Origin: Nostoc linckia FACHB-104
GTDB taxonomy: Bacteria > Cyanobacteriota > Cyanobacteriia > Cyanobacteriales > Nostocaceae
Length of the DNA stretch: 64,000 nucleotides
Direction: 5' to 3'
Assembly: GCF_014696615.1 (NCBI RefSeq)
Contig: NZ_JACJQJ010000010.1
Span: forward strand, 1-64,000
In this document: positions 25,044 through 33,793 of the stretch, piece by piece
Numbering within the stretch: position 1 is the stretch's first letter
Layout of the letters: each line of letters opens with the position of its first letter
Made by a program: the position numbers and the translations under genes
Notes under the pieces: model-generated
Databases searched by the model: none
Told to the model about the DNA's origin: nothing
Seen by the model: the letters and a program-made list of their open reading frames with translations, nothing else

Positions 25044-26477
25044 ATGGAAATTCCATATTTATCCACAAAAGAAGCCGCTTGTAAACTTGGCTTTTCGGAG
25101 CAAAGGATTCGCTCTTTGCTCCGAGAAGGCATACTCATTGGTCAGCAAGTTGGTAAAACCTGGGTGATCATGTCAGATTCTATAGAATCTTATCAAGCAA
25201 AATTAGAATCTAATTACCCATCTGATCGCAAAACAAAGAAAAAACACGGGAAAAGCATTAAAGCACTATCTTTCTTTTCAGGTGCAATGGGACTTGATCT
25301 CGGTTTAGAAAAATCAGGGATAGAAGTTGTTCTTGGGTGCGAAGTTGACAAATATTGTAGAAAAACAATAGTGTCTAACCGACCAGAGATAGCTCTGATT
25401 GGAGATATTTCATCCTATACAACAGATGAAATTCTTGAATATGCAGGAATATCAAAAAACGAGGTTGATATTATTGTTGGGGGCCCGCCATGTCAAGCAT
25501 TTTCAACTGCGGGTGCGCGCCGTGGATTTAATGATCAACGAGGTAATGTATTCTTAAAATTTATAGAAATAATTCTTGATATTAAGCCTAAATACGCCGT
25601 TATAGAAAATGTTCGTGGTCTTCTTTCTGCACCGCTGAAACATCGACCTCATGCAGAACGAGGAGAAAATAACCCGCCCTTAAGCATAGATGAGTTAGCA
25701 GGGGGCGCTTTGCTTCATATCATAAATCTTCTTCGTCAGGGAGGATACGATATCAGCTTTAATCTATATAACACAGCCAATTATGGAGTTCCGCAAGTAA
25801 GAGAAAGGGTTGTGATGATTTGCCATCGCGATGGTGGTAAGGTTCCTTACCTTTACCCAACTCATTCAGAAAATGGTAGTTTTGGACTACCACGCTGGCA
25901 AACTTTACGTGATGCAATAAGCAATCTTCCACAAGAAGAAGCATTGTATGTAAATTTTCCAGAGGATAGGCTCGTATATTACCGAATGCTTCAAGAAGGA
26001 CAGTACTGGAAACACCTTCCTCTTGAGATGCAGAAGAAAGCACTGGGAAAATCTTACTATGCTGGAGGAGGTAAAACTGGGTTTCTAAGAAGGCTTTCCT
26101 GGGACAAACCAAGTTGTACCCTAGTCACCCATCCGGCTATGCCTGCAACAGATATTTGCCATCCAGTACTCAATCGACCTTTAAGCGTCCAAGAATATAA
26201 GCGTATTCAACAATTTCCTGATAACTGGATAGTATGTGGCTCAATTATCGACCAATATCGGCAAATTGGTAACGCCGTTCCTGTGGGTTTAGGAGAAGCA
26301 ATAGGTAGAACAATTCTCACTCACATGAGTGGGCAATTCCAGCATCCCCCACAAGATTTTCCATTTTCAAGATATAAAAATAATGATGATGTCTCCTGGG
26401 AGAAAAAAACCTCTACTGCCATCATCAAACATGATTTACAGGATAAACCGTTGTCACGCATCGAGTGTTTTAAATAA
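25044..26477 (+). CDS. C5-cytosine DNA methyltransferase with N-terminal HTH
   Basis: 477 aa. Residues 1-55 are an excisionase/MerR-like HTH (YLSTKEAACKLGFSEQRIRSLLREGILIGQQVGKTWVIMSDSIESY). Then come all m5C-methyltransferase motifs: I (LSFFSGAMGLDLGLE), IV with catalytic Cys150 (GGPPCQAFSTAG), VI (ENV, 188-190), VIII (QVRERV), IX (RRLSWDKPSCTL) and X (QIGNAVPVGLGEAIG). It methylates the recognition site of the neighbouring endonuclease, probably GGWCC. The HTH may bind its own promoter, replacing a separate control protein. Convergent with the endonuclease gene, 14 bp between stops. No HIP1 sites, so probably acquired. Confidence 0.95.
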   Translation: MEIPYLSTKEAACKLGFSEQRIRSLLREGILIGQQVGKTWVIMSDSIESYQAKLESNYPSDRKTKKKHGKSIKALSFFSGAMGLDLGLEKSGIEVVLGCEVDKYCRKTIVSNRPEIALIGDISSYTTDEILEYAGISKNEVDIIVGGPPCQAFSTAGARRGFNDQRGNVFLKFIEIILDIKPKYAVIENVRGLLSAPLKHRPHAERGENNPPLSIDELAGGALLHIINLLRQGGYDISFNLYNTANYGVPQVRERVVMICHRDGGKVPYLYPTHSENGSFGLPRWQTLRDAISNLPQEEALYVNFPEDRLVYYRMLQEGQYWKHLPLEMQKKALGKSYYAGGGKTGFLRRLSWDKPSCTLVTHPAMPATDICHPVLNRPLSVQEYKRIQQFPDNWIVCGSIIDQYRQIGNAVPVGLGEAIGRTILTHMSGQFQHPPQDFPFSRYKNNDDVSWEKKTSTAIIKHDLQDKPLSRIECFK

Positions 26478-26491
26478 ATTACATAAATCGT

Positions 26492-27184
26492 TCAATCGTT
26501 AGACATGATGTTTTTCAGATTTTGCAAATAATTTTCGACAAACTTTTTGAAATTTTCTTCCGATAAATTATGTGGGGTTTTTAATGGAAAATTTTTCCAA
26601 TTGTCCCCTTGCTTTTTAGAAAAAGTTCTATGCCATTTCTTGATAGGTGTGCCGTTTCTAATTGCTGATGATGAGGAGTTTTCAGAATTATCTCTGTTTT
26701 TAACTTGTAACGACTGCCATTGTCTTTGTTCATCACGATAGATGAAATCTACAGATCTAACTACCGAACCTGAACACCATACCCAACCTTCATCTTCTAG
26801 AGTATGTGCTATGTATCTTTCCAGAAGGTCACCAACTAAATTTTCAGCACCCATAGAAAGGAGATGCCATTCTTTTGCTTTTTGAATTTCATCCACAGGA
26901 ACATTAAAATACAGATTTAATATAATTCCCACCATTTCATCAGGAATAGTCTTTGGTGGTTCGGGAGTTTTCGGCTCTCGACCTTTTCTAAAATTCAAAG
27001 CTTGCACCTTTATATAATTAAGGGTTCCAATTTCTGAACTATCTTTACTACGTCCAGCAGCAGCCATATTTGGGTTATCACAGAGAAATTCAATGACAGT
27101 TGCATACTTAACAGATAGCGTTGGATCGATCTGATCCATGACTTCTTTAGCAGCAGAATTTGCATTTTCAATGAAAGACACCAC
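26492..27184 (-). CDS. SinI/AvaII-like type II restriction endonuclease
   Basis: 230 aa, the size of R.SinI. NPNMAAAGRSKDSSEIGTLNYIKVQALNFRKGR, GAENLVGDLLERYIA and RSVDFIYRDEQRQWQSLQVKNRDN look like the SinI/AvaII family, which cuts GGWCC. A variant PD-(D/E)xK site is visible: Asp146 followed by Gln160-x-Lys162. Convergent with the m5C methyltransferase. Specificity is inferred from resemblance and supported by my not finding any GGACC or GGTCC in this window. Confidence 0.82.
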   Translation of the reverse strand: MVSFIENANSAAKEVMDQIDPTLSVKYATVIEFLCDNPNMAAAGRSKDSSEIGTLNYIKVQALNFRKGREPKTPEPPKTIPDEMVGIILNLYFNVPVDEIQKAKEWHLLSMGAENLVGDLLERYIAHTLEDEGWVWCSGSVVRSVDFIYRDEQRQWQSLQVKNRDNSENSSSSAIRNGTPIKKWHRTFSKKQGDNWKNFPLKTPHNLSEENFKKFVENYLQNLKNIMSND

Positions 27185-27364
27185 ACCAACCTCTATGACA
27201 CAAGCATCCTTTCATATCATGTTTGATTAAACAAAATGCTACCAGTGATAAAAGATGTTGTAGTAGGCGATCGCCATCTCTGTGACGACATCTACAACAA
27301 AAAGTAAAACACCCCACATATCTTTGCGCCTCTGCGCCTCTGCGTGAGACAACAAAAATTCTCT

Positions 27365-27424
27365 AAATAACAAAATGACTCGTAAAATACGAGCCAAAAG
27401 CTTAAATATACAAACTTTTTGGCT
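27365..27424 (-). terminator. Hairpins after the 27425 gene
   Basis: Two inverted repeats: CTCGTA-AAA-TACGAG (about 27376-27390) and AGCCAAAAG / CTTTTTGGCT (27392-27424), overlapping the stop codon side of the minus-strand gene. Plausible terminator; the T-tract is weak. Confidence 0.45.
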
Positions 27425-27862
27425 TTACTCAGCAACAGTGCTGGATGAATGCACCTTCTTCCAAAGGCGATCGCGAATTATCTGAAGTTGTTCTTGGGTA
27501 CTGATAGGGTTGCGTGGTTGCGGTAGTTCGCTATTAGGCCAGTTTGGTAAAGTATTGCAGGGACAAGACAAAGCTGGCATACCAATATTTCGCATTGGTA
27601 CTGGCATTTCGCAACGACTACAAGGCAGCATTTCCCATGCTGGTGTTAGCAGTTCCGCAATTGTTTCATCAGTTCCTTCTAGGTGACACTCGTCGGCTTG
27701 ATGGTGAATTTCTTGCCAGATGTCTTCAAATTCTTCACTATAGCGATCGCCTTGCAGCACTTGTTGAGGCAATAACGCTGTCTTGCCATTGCCAACAATA
27801 ACTTTTCTGCCTAACTGAAACCAGTAAGCAAGATATCTTTTAACGTCTTGTTCGTTTGCCAT
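27425..27862 (-). CDS. Hypothetical protein with possible zinc ribbon, 145 aa
   Basis: Start taken at 27862 (MANEQDVKRYLAYWFQLGRKV); an in-frame ATG at 27892 adds ten residues. Two Cys pairs in LPCSRCEMPVP and LSCPCNTLPNWPN suggest a zinc-binding knuckle. N-terminal part: QQVLQGDRYSEEFEDIWQEI. It looks like a conserved cyanobacterial protein of unknown function; I cannot assign a role. It stands alone between the RM system and cobU. Confidence 0.75.
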   Translation of the reverse strand: MANEQDVKRYLAYWFQLGRKVIVGNGKTALLPQQVLQGDRYSEEFEDIWQEIHHQADECHLEGTDETIAELLTPAWEMLPCSRCEMPVPMRNIGMPALSCPCNTLPNWPNSELPQPRNPISTQEQLQIIRDRLWKKVHSSSTVAE

Positions 27863-27960
27863 ATAACTAATTCTAGATTGTAAATTTGACACTTTGATTG
27901 TTCAATGCTGAATAAACAATTAAGAGATTTAGTCAAAGGTCAAGGGTCAACAGTTGCACA

Positions 27961-27978
27961 GACGCGATTAATCGCGTC
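27961..27978. repeat. Palindromic dispersed repeat, site 5
   Basis: Perfect GACGCGATTAATCGCGTC, preceded by AAAGGTCAAGGGTCAACAG, in the gap between cobU (3' end) and the 27425 gene. Confidence 0.9.
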
Positions 27979-28008
27979 GATTAAGTATATTTCTTAATTG
28001 TAAATAGA

Positions 28009-28557
28009 TTACGCCTTTGGGGGCGGTAGTGGCACACCCAGAATGCTGAGATTTAATACATGACCCCCAGTGACTAAATAAACGCTATCGCAAATAACTC
28101 CTAATTGGCGGACTAACATACCCAAGCGATCGCGGAATTGGCGACCACTAGGATAAGCCGGTACTATTCCCCAACCAACTTCTTCAGCAACAAATAACAT
28201 ATCGGCTGCAACCAGTTGTACAGTCTCTAAAAATTCTGTTATTGTATTCTCCCAGCTGATTTCGTCTTGCTCAAGCAAATTAGCTACCCATGTTCCTAAC
28301 GAGTCAACTAAAAGGCAGGTGTTTGGTTTGGCATCGGCTAAAGTAGCAGTAAGTTCTATAGGTACTGATAAAGTTAACCAATCTTGAGGACGACGTTTCT
28401 GGTGTTTTTGAATGCGTTTTTGCCATTCTTCATCGGCTGGGTCTGACACAGCTGTTGCTACGTAAACAACAGTCTTTCCCGACTGCATTGCTAGAGTTTC
28501 TGCCCATTCACTTTTACCAGATCTCGCTGCACCTGTGATTAAGATAACTTTACCCAA
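28009..28557 (-). CDS. cobU: Adenosylcobinamide kinase/guanylyltransferase
   Basis: 182-aa bifunctional enzyme of cobalamin nucleotide-loop assembly: phosphorylates adenosylcobinamide, then attaches GMP. P-loop GAARSGKS (9-16). His52 (RIQKHQKRRPQDW) is in the position of the guanylylated histidine. LLVDSLGTWVANLL and the Walker B-like FVAEEVGWGIVPAYPSGRQFRDRLG are typical of CobU/CobP. No other cobalamin gene and no B12-riboswitch motif is seen upstream. Confidence 0.94.
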   Translation of the reverse strand: MGKVILITGAARSGKSEWAETLAMQSGKTVVYVATAVSDPADEEWQKRIQKHQKRRPQDWLTLSVPIELTATLADAKPNTCLLVDSLGTWVANLLEQDEISWENTITEFLETVQLVAADMLFVAEEVGWGIVPAYPSGRQFRDRLGMLVRQLGVICDSVYLVTGGHVLNLSILGVPLPPPKA

Positions 28558-28768
28558 AGCCTTTTCCTTAATATTTTTAATTGATTCAGGTTAGAATGTC
28601 TGAACTGAATTTTCCCGTTAGGGCTGAGATTGTTGGTTTTAAATATCTCTTAAGAGATAAAATTAGCACCAGCATCATTGATGCACAAATGGCATAAGCC
28701 AAAAATCCCAACAACCCCATTGTGAATTATTCAACACTACTGGGGACAGCAAATTTCAGGATATCTTT

Positions 28769-29587
28769 ATGAAAACAGGCTGGAAACGCATTGAGGCAAC
28801 TCTACACGATTTAGGGAATAAAGGTACCGCCGATACTCCAGAAGCAGTTGATCCACAAAAGCGGCCTTTCTCTTTTAGAATCAGCGTTGGGGCAGCTGAT
28901 TCTACAGATAGCGATCTCAATCCTTCACCGGAGGAGTTAGAGAAACAAGGACAGACAATTGATCTCAGTCCCGATTCTGAAGGTAACTTTTCTGACTCAG
29001 AAGAATTATTTGCCCGCCATCACGCTGTACAAGCTTTTTCGACACAAGATAGCAACGGTAAAACACCTAGCCTACCTAAATTTAAAACACCCAGCTTCAG
29101 CAACCATCGCCACGGTGCAAACCCAGGTTTGGCAATGAATCTGTTAAAGGATATTGAGGAAACTGTTGTCGGTTGGGAGAAAGAACTACATAAAATCCTC
29201 AAGCAAATTCAAGATGTTTATTTAGAAGGGCCCATAGTCAATGGCTGGTTAGAATCCAATACCAAAGAACCAGACCAAGGCGGGAAAGCGACATTACGCC
29301 ATGCAGAAGTTGAGCAGCTGATGGACTATGTAGAAGAAATTTGTGCTGCGGGTGCGAAAGTTTCTTATCAATCTTCCCGTACAGGCTACCGTCTATGCGG
29401 TGTTGATGCTTCCGGTCAAGTTTGGACACGTCCCTGTCCACCCGATCAGGTTCCATCGGTAAGTATGGCGATCGCACGTTACCAAAAATTACGCCAACTT
29501 TTAGGACGCAAACAATACCTGGAAACTCGCCTCAGTCAATTAGCGGAAACATTGGTAATATTACACAGTCACGTTCAGCAAGCTTAA
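28769..29587 (+). CDS. Hypothetical cyanobacterial protein, 272 aa
   Basis: Not recognised. An acidic, Ser/Pro-rich, probably disordered N-terminal 120 residues. A helical and beta C-terminal part follows: EETVVGWEKELHKILKQIQDVYLEGPIVNGWLES, VEQLMDYVEEICAAG and SSRTGYRLCGVDASGQVWTRPCP. It ends in a helical segment (RKQYLETRLSQLAETLVILHSHV). No membrane segment or enzyme motif. It is divergent from cobU. Confidence 0.75.
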   Translation: MKTGWKRIEATLHDLGNKGTADTPEAVDPQKRPFSFRISVGAADSTDSDLNPSPEELEKQGQTIDLSPDSEGNFSDSEELFARHHAVQAFSTQDSNGKTPSLPKFKTPSFSNHRHGANPGLAMNLLKDIEETVVGWEKELHKILKQIQDVYLEGPIVNGWLESNTKEPDQGGKATLRHAEVEQLMDYVEEICAAGAKVSYQSSRTGYRLCGVDASGQVWTRPCPPDQVPSVSMAIARYQKLRQLLGRKQYLETRLSQLAETLVILHSHVQQA

Positions 29588-29673
29588 AGTTCTCAAGATT
29601 ATTTCCGAAAAAACTCGGTTGGTAGGACTAGATTTTTGGTATAGATTAGCGGCATTAGGTTACGGTTGGATGT

Positions 29674-29711
29674 TGTCATTAGTCATTGGTCATTAGTCAT
29701 TAGTTATTAGT
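29674..29711. repeat. STRR (GTCATTA)n
   Basis: Heptamers GTCATTA/GTCATTG/GTTATTA in the 200-bp gap before the glycosyltransferase gene. Confidence 0.85.
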
Positions 29712-29798
29712 CAAAGCTCTATGGAGTTTGTATAACTTGCGACTGTTGGCTTGAGACTTTTGACCACGGACAACTGGTAACAGCAAAAACCATAACTA

Positions 29799-30737
29799 AT
29801 GCCTATGCCAGATATCCAAATCTCTGCCATTATTTGTACTCACAATCGAGACACCTATTTAGGTGCAGCGATTGATAGTCTTTTGGCACAGGATTTTGCG
29901 GCTGAGTTTGAAGTTGTGGTAGTTGATAATAACTCCAGCGATCGCACCAAAGAAGTTGTAGCCCAAAGAGCCAGCAATCCCCGGTTAAAATATGTCTTTG
30001 AGCCAACTACTGGTTTATCTGTAGCGCGGAATACGGGTGCAAAACTAGCGAGTGGAGAGATTCTCGCTTATTTAGATGATGATGCAGTTGCAAGCGATCG
30101 CTGGCTTTCTGTATTTTATGATGCCTATAAAAATAACTCGCAACTAGCGATCGCTGGTGGTAAAGTTACGCTTTTATGGCCCCAAAACGTGCAACAACCA
30201 AGTTGGCTATCCCCTGGATTATCCGCAAATTTGGGTGCATACGACTTGGGTGACAGCATAATTTATATTGATAAACCGAGTTTCACCCCCAGAGGTTTAA
30301 ATTACTGTATACGCCGTTCCTTCTTGGAAGAGATTGGCGGTTTTGATCCTCATCTTGGTCGAGTTGGCAAAAATTTATTATCCAATGAAGAACTGCAAAT
30401 GACAGAATTTGCCTTGCAAAAAGGATGGCAAGTTGCTTATCTTCCCGCCGCATTAGTGGCTCATAATGTCGCACCAGAACGCCTAAAACGTTCTTGGTTT
30501 TTAAACCGTGGCTGGTGGCAAGGTATTAGTGAATGTTACCGCGAACAACTGGCAGGGAAAGCTGGAATTAGCCAATTACAACGAGGTGGCGAACGCTTTA
30601 TCCGCGGTTTATATAAAGCATTGCAATACTTTTCCGATCCAGCAGAACGCTTTGACAAGCTCGTTTATGCCTATGGTCAGATTGGTTATTTAAATGCTGC
30701 TATTCAAGGGCTGCTATCAACAGCAAATAAAAAATAA
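29799..30737 (+). CDS. GT2-family glycosyltransferase
   Basis: 312 aa, GT-A fold with an inverting mechanism expected. ISAIICTHNRDTYLGAAIDSLL at the start, VVVDNNSSDRT, GLSVARNTGAKLASGEILAYLDDDAVA (DxD-type metal site DDD) and the acceptor loop region GRVGKNLLSNEELQMTEFAL. It heads a three-gene polysaccharide run with the next GT2 and the acetyltransferase. A second ATG at 29805 (MPDIQ) is an equally good start. Probably builds the extracellular/hormogonium polysaccharide; sugar specificity unknown. Confidence 0.92.
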   Translation: MPMPDIQISAIICTHNRDTYLGAAIDSLLAQDFAAEFEVVVVDNNSSDRTKEVVAQRASNPRLKYVFEPTTGLSVARNTGAKLASGEILAYLDDDAVASDRWLSVFYDAYKNNSQLAIAGGKVTLLWPQNVQQPSWLSPGLSANLGAYDLGDSIIYIDKPSFTPRGLNYCIRRSFLEEIGGFDPHLGRVGKNLLSNEELQMTEFALQKGWQVAYLPAALVAHNVAPERLKRSWFLNRGWWQGISECYREQLAGKAGISQLQRGGERFIRGLYKALQYFSDPAERFDKLVYAYGQIGYLNAAIQGLLSTANKK

Positions 30738-30739
30738 TT

Positions 30740-30883
30740 AGGACTTATGCAAGTGTCATATTTTTTTCGTTTAGTTGTGTCCAGGGTCAAATGTCAAGAG
30801 TCCAAAAAGCTCAATTTTTAACCCTTGACTCTTGACTCTTGACTCTTATGCCAGAGGAGCACTGTGCTAGTTGCGTAAGTCCT
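30740..30883. mobile_element. MITE-like element AGGACTTACGCAA, copy A
   Basis: 144 bp bounded by AGGACTTATGCAA (30740) and TTGCGTAAGTCCT (ending 30883), inverted. The interior has GTGTCATATTTTTTTCG and TTGACTC heptamers (30820-30848) shared with copy B (61502). No open frame. It starts 3 bp after the upstream gene's stop codon. Confidence 0.75.
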
Positions 30884-30914
30884 GATAATATCTAAAATCT
30901 ATTTTAAATCTTAT

Positions 30915-31805
30915 ATGTCATCTAAAATACCTGTTTCTGTACTTATTCCCGCCAAAAATGAACAAGCTAATTTACCAGCTTGCCTCACTAGCCTGGAAAT
31001 GGCTGATGAAGTATTTTTAGTTGATTCTCAAAGTACCGATAATAGTGTCGCCATTGCTGAAAGTTTTGGCGCTCATATCGTCCAATTTAAATTTAATGGT
31101 AGCTGGCCCAAGAAGAAAAATTGGTCTTTAGATAATCTGCCATTCCGTAACGAATGGGTGTTAATTGTCGATTGCGATGAGCGGATTACACCAGAATTAT
31201 GGGCGGAAATTGCTCAAGTAATTAAAGATGAAGAATATGCAGGTTATTATCTCAATCGCCGGGTATTTTTCCTAGGAAAATGGATTCGCCACGGTGGTAA
31301 ATATCCTGATTGGAATTTGCGGTTATTTAAGCATCAAAATGGGCGCTACGAAAACCTAAATACCGAAGATATTCCCAATACTGGCGATAATGAAGTTCAC
31401 GAACACGTCGTTTTAGATGGTAAAGTCGGCTATCTCAAAAACGATATGCTCCATGAAGATTTCCGCGACCTTTACCACTGGTTAGAAAGACACAATCGTT
31501 ATTCCAATTGGGAAGCCCGTGTTTATTACAATTTGCTCACCAATAAAGATGAAGGTGGCACAATTGGCGCAAATTTATTTGGTGATGCAGTCCAACGCAA
31601 ACGCTTCTTAAAAAAAGTCTGGGTACGTCTACCATTTAAACCTTTATTACGGTTTATTTTGTTCTACATAATTCAGCGCGGCTTTTTAGATGGCAAAGCT
31701 GGATATGTTTATGCCTGTTTATTGAGCCAATATGAATATCAAATCGGAGCCAAACTTTATGAATTACGCGACTGCGGCGGAACGTTGAATACGGCGAAAT
31801 CGTAG
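30915..31805 (+). CDS. GT2-family glycosyltransferase (WaaE/KdtX-like)
   Basis: 296 aa. VSVLIPAKNEQANLPACLTSLEMADEVFLVDSQSTDNSVAIAESFGA, then WVLIVDCDERITPELWAEI (DxDE site) and GGKYPDWNLRLFKHQNGRYE...VHEHVVLDG. This is the lipopolysaccharide-core WaaE-like subgroup, common in cyanobacterial exopolysaccharide clusters. Second of three polysaccharide genes on this strand. The acceptor is unknown. Confidence 0.92.
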   Translation: MSSKIPVSVLIPAKNEQANLPACLTSLEMADEVFLVDSQSTDNSVAIAESFGAHIVQFKFNGSWPKKKNWSLDNLPFRNEWVLIVDCDERITPELWAEIAQVIKDEEYAGYYLNRRVFFLGKWIRHGGKYPDWNLRLFKHQNGRYENLNTEDIPNTGDNEVHEHVVLDGKVGYLKNDMLHEDFRDLYHWLERHNRYSNWEARVYYNLLTNKDEGGTIGANLFGDAVQRKRFLKKVWVRLPFKPLLRFILFYIIQRGFLDGKAGYVYACLLSQYEYQIGAKLYELRDCGGTLNTAKS

Positions 31806-31972
31806 TGAGGGATTGGGGATTGGGGATTAGGGACTGGGGATTGGGGACTGGGGAGATGAGGAGAAATTCCCATTACCAATTACCGATTACCAAATGACAA
31901 ATGACAAATAACAAATGACAAATAACAAATACCTCATGCCCAATGCCCCATGCCCAATGCCCCATGCCCCTT
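31805..31972. repeat. STRR cluster spanning the hpsU-like start codon
   Basis: GGGATTG/GGGACTG arrays, then AATTACC, AAATGAC/AAATAAC and ATGCCCA/ATGCCCC arrays. The last two run into the acetyltransferase frame and contain all its candidate ATG codons. Confidence 0.9.
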
Positions 31973-32523
31973 TTGCCGATTTACGCAAGTATGACCAATC
32001 TTGGTTTGATAGAGGGCGACCAGGTTGGTATATTTTGTTGTGGTGGTTGGTGCAGGCGATCGCTTTTCCTTTGACTATACAGCCGTTAAATCAGTTGCGT
32101 TGTATGTTGCTGCGCTTGTTTGGGGCGCGGATTGGTAAAGGTGTATTTATTCGCCCGACTGCGCGCTTTACCTATCCTTGGAAAGTTACTATCGGTGACT
32201 ATAGCTGGATTGGTGATGATGTGGTTTTCTATAGTCTGGATGAGATTAACATCGGGGAACATTGCGTAATTTCCCATAAAAGTTATCTTTGTACTGGTAG
32301 CCATGATATGCGCGATCCGGCTTTTGGGTTGAAGACAGCGAAGATTACTATTAATAATGGCGTTTGGGTAGCAGCTGATTGTTTTGTCGCCCCAGGTGTG
32401 GAAATTGGCGCAAATGCTGTCATTGGTGCGCGTAGTAGTGTTTTTAGTTCCATGCCATCTGGACAAGTTTGTTTAGGTAGTCCTTGCCGTCCGCAGTATC
32501 CTAGGTTAGTTGATAATTCGTAA
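31915..32523 (+). CDS. hpsU: WcaF-type acetyltransferase (HpsU-like)
   Basis: Up to 202 aa. The left-handed beta-helix (hexapeptide) O-acetyltransferase begins at about residue 70 (GARIGKGVFIRPTARFTYPWKVTIGDYSWIGDDVVFY) with the catalytic His region HCVISHKSYLCTGSHD. ADLRKYDQSWFDRGRPGWYILLWWLVQAIAFPLTIQP is the expected start of the family, so the preceding 20 residues are encoded by STRR. All three ATG candidates (31915, 31936, 31957) are inside repeats, and the TAA stop is in another STRR. It acetylates an exopolysaccharide sugar; the HpsU name reflects the hormogonium-polysaccharide homologue. Confidence 0.85.
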   Translation: MTNNKYLMPNAPCPMPHAPFADLRKYDQSWFDRGRPGWYILLWWLVQAIAFPLTIQPLNQLRCMLLRLFGARIGKGVFIRPTARFTYPWKVTIGDYSWIGDDVVFYSLDEINIGEHCVISHKSYLCTGSHDMRDPAFGLKTAKITINNGVWVAADCFVAPGVEIGANAVIGARSSVFSSMPSGQVCLGSPCRPQYPRLVDNS

Positions 32524-32545
32524 TTCGTAATTCGTAATTCGTAAT
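32514..32545. repeat. STRR (AATTCGT)n over the hpsU-like stop codon
   Basis: AATTCGT in four tandem copies and a partial. The acetyltransferase frame ends within the first units (GAT AAT TCG TAA). Confidence 0.9.
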
Positions 32546-32564
32546 TGATGGAGTACGGATTAAT

Positions 32565-33530
32565 TTAACGATAGACTTCTGGGTTGACGCAGTAGGGAAG
32601 GCGATCGCCTTTTAAGCCGGCAATCAAGTTGGCGATCGCAATGTCTGCCATTTTTGCTCTTGTTTGACGGCTGGCGCTTCCGATGTGGGGTGTGATAATG
32701 AGGTTGTCTAAGGTTAGCAAGGGGCTATCCATTGGTAGGGGTTCTGGATCGGTGACATCTAAAGCGGCGGCGGCGATTTGCTTTTGGGAAAGTGCGCGAT
32801 ACAATGCCTCTTGGTCGATAATCGTTCCCCGTGCGGTATTAATTAAGATAGCCGATGGCTTCATTAAAGCAAATTGGCGATCGCTTAATAAATGATATGT
32901 CTCTTGATTGCCTGGTGTATGAATGGTGATAAAGTCGGATGTTTGCAATAATGTGTCTAATGTCACAAACTCTGCACCATAGCACTTTTCTACCTCTGGC
33001 TGACATTTGCGGTTGCTGGCATATAGTATTCTCATATCAAAACCTTGGGCACGACGCGCCACGGCTTGGCCAATGCGCCCCCAGCCAATAATTCCCAAGG
33101 TAGCACCTGCAACATTCGGCCCTAATAATAAATCTGGTTCCCAAGTGCGCCACAAACCTGCACGGGTAAATCTATCAGCTTCCACAACTCGCCGTGCAGC
33201 TGCCATGAGTAACGCCCAAGTTAAATCTGCCGTAGCATCAGTTAATACACCAGGCGTATGCCCCACGGGAATTTTTTGTGCTGTCGCCGCCGCAATATCG
33301 ATGTTATCGAACCCCACAGCCATTTGACTAATGACTTTCAGTGAAGAACTAGCAATTAATTGTTGATCAATTCTGTCAGTCAGCAGACACAACAACCCAT
33401 CTACAGCTTTTGCCTTAGCCAGCAACACCTCATAAGGCGGTGGTTGACGTTCCGGCCAAACCTCCACAGATACCATTGTATTGAGTTGTACTAAGTCAGT
33501 TGGTAGATTGCGAGTAACGAAAATTTTCAT
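32565..33530 (-). CDS. D-2-hydroxyacid dehydrogenase (glyoxylate reductase-like)
   Basis: 321-aa NAD(P)-dependent enzyme of the GyaR/GhrB/SerA superfamily. Rossmann motif GATLGIIGWGRIGQAVARRAQGF, catalytic Arg in LINTARGTIID, Glu in TDPEPLP and His in LIITPHIGSAS. It probably reduces glyoxylate or hydroxypyruvate in glycolate salvage, though the substrate cannot be fixed from sequence. Convergent with the acetyltransferase. Confidence 0.92.
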   Translation of the reverse strand: MKIFVTRNLPTDLVQLNTMVSVEVWPERQPPPYEVLLAKAKAVDGLLCLLTDRIDQQLIASSSLKVISQMAVGFDNIDIAAATAQKIPVGHTPGVLTDATADLTWALLMAAARRVVEADRFTRAGLWRTWEPDLLLGPNVAGATLGIIGWGRIGQAVARRAQGFDMRILYASNRKCQPEVEKCYGAEFVTLDTLLQTSDFITIHTPGNQETYHLLSDRQFALMKPSAILINTARGTIIDQEALYRALSQKQIAAAALDVTDPEPLPMDSPLLTLDNLIITPHIGSASRQTRAKMADIAIANLIAGLKGDRLPYCVNPEVYR

Positions 33531-33793
33531 TTGCTGTATTTTTCTTTTTTATCTGTAAGTCCCTTGGTGAAATGTGTATTACCATTACACCAAAGCTCAA
33601 TATTTATATCTCTAGACTGATCGCAAAAGACATACTCTACAGAAAAAATTAGTATATATTGCTTTAGGAAGGCAAATCCCAACGCCCCACCTTCTCCGTG
33701 AGCAATGCAGCGAATTGATAGCCTACCCCATCAATTAGGTGAACGTGGTCAAATCCTGCGAATAACTTATTTTCCCAAAGAGGAGCAGGCTTT

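Noticed and set aside
28558-28768. Cobalamin riboswitch upstream of cobU
   Set aside because: I looked for a B12-box and its stems and saw none; the region is short and shared with a divergent gene.
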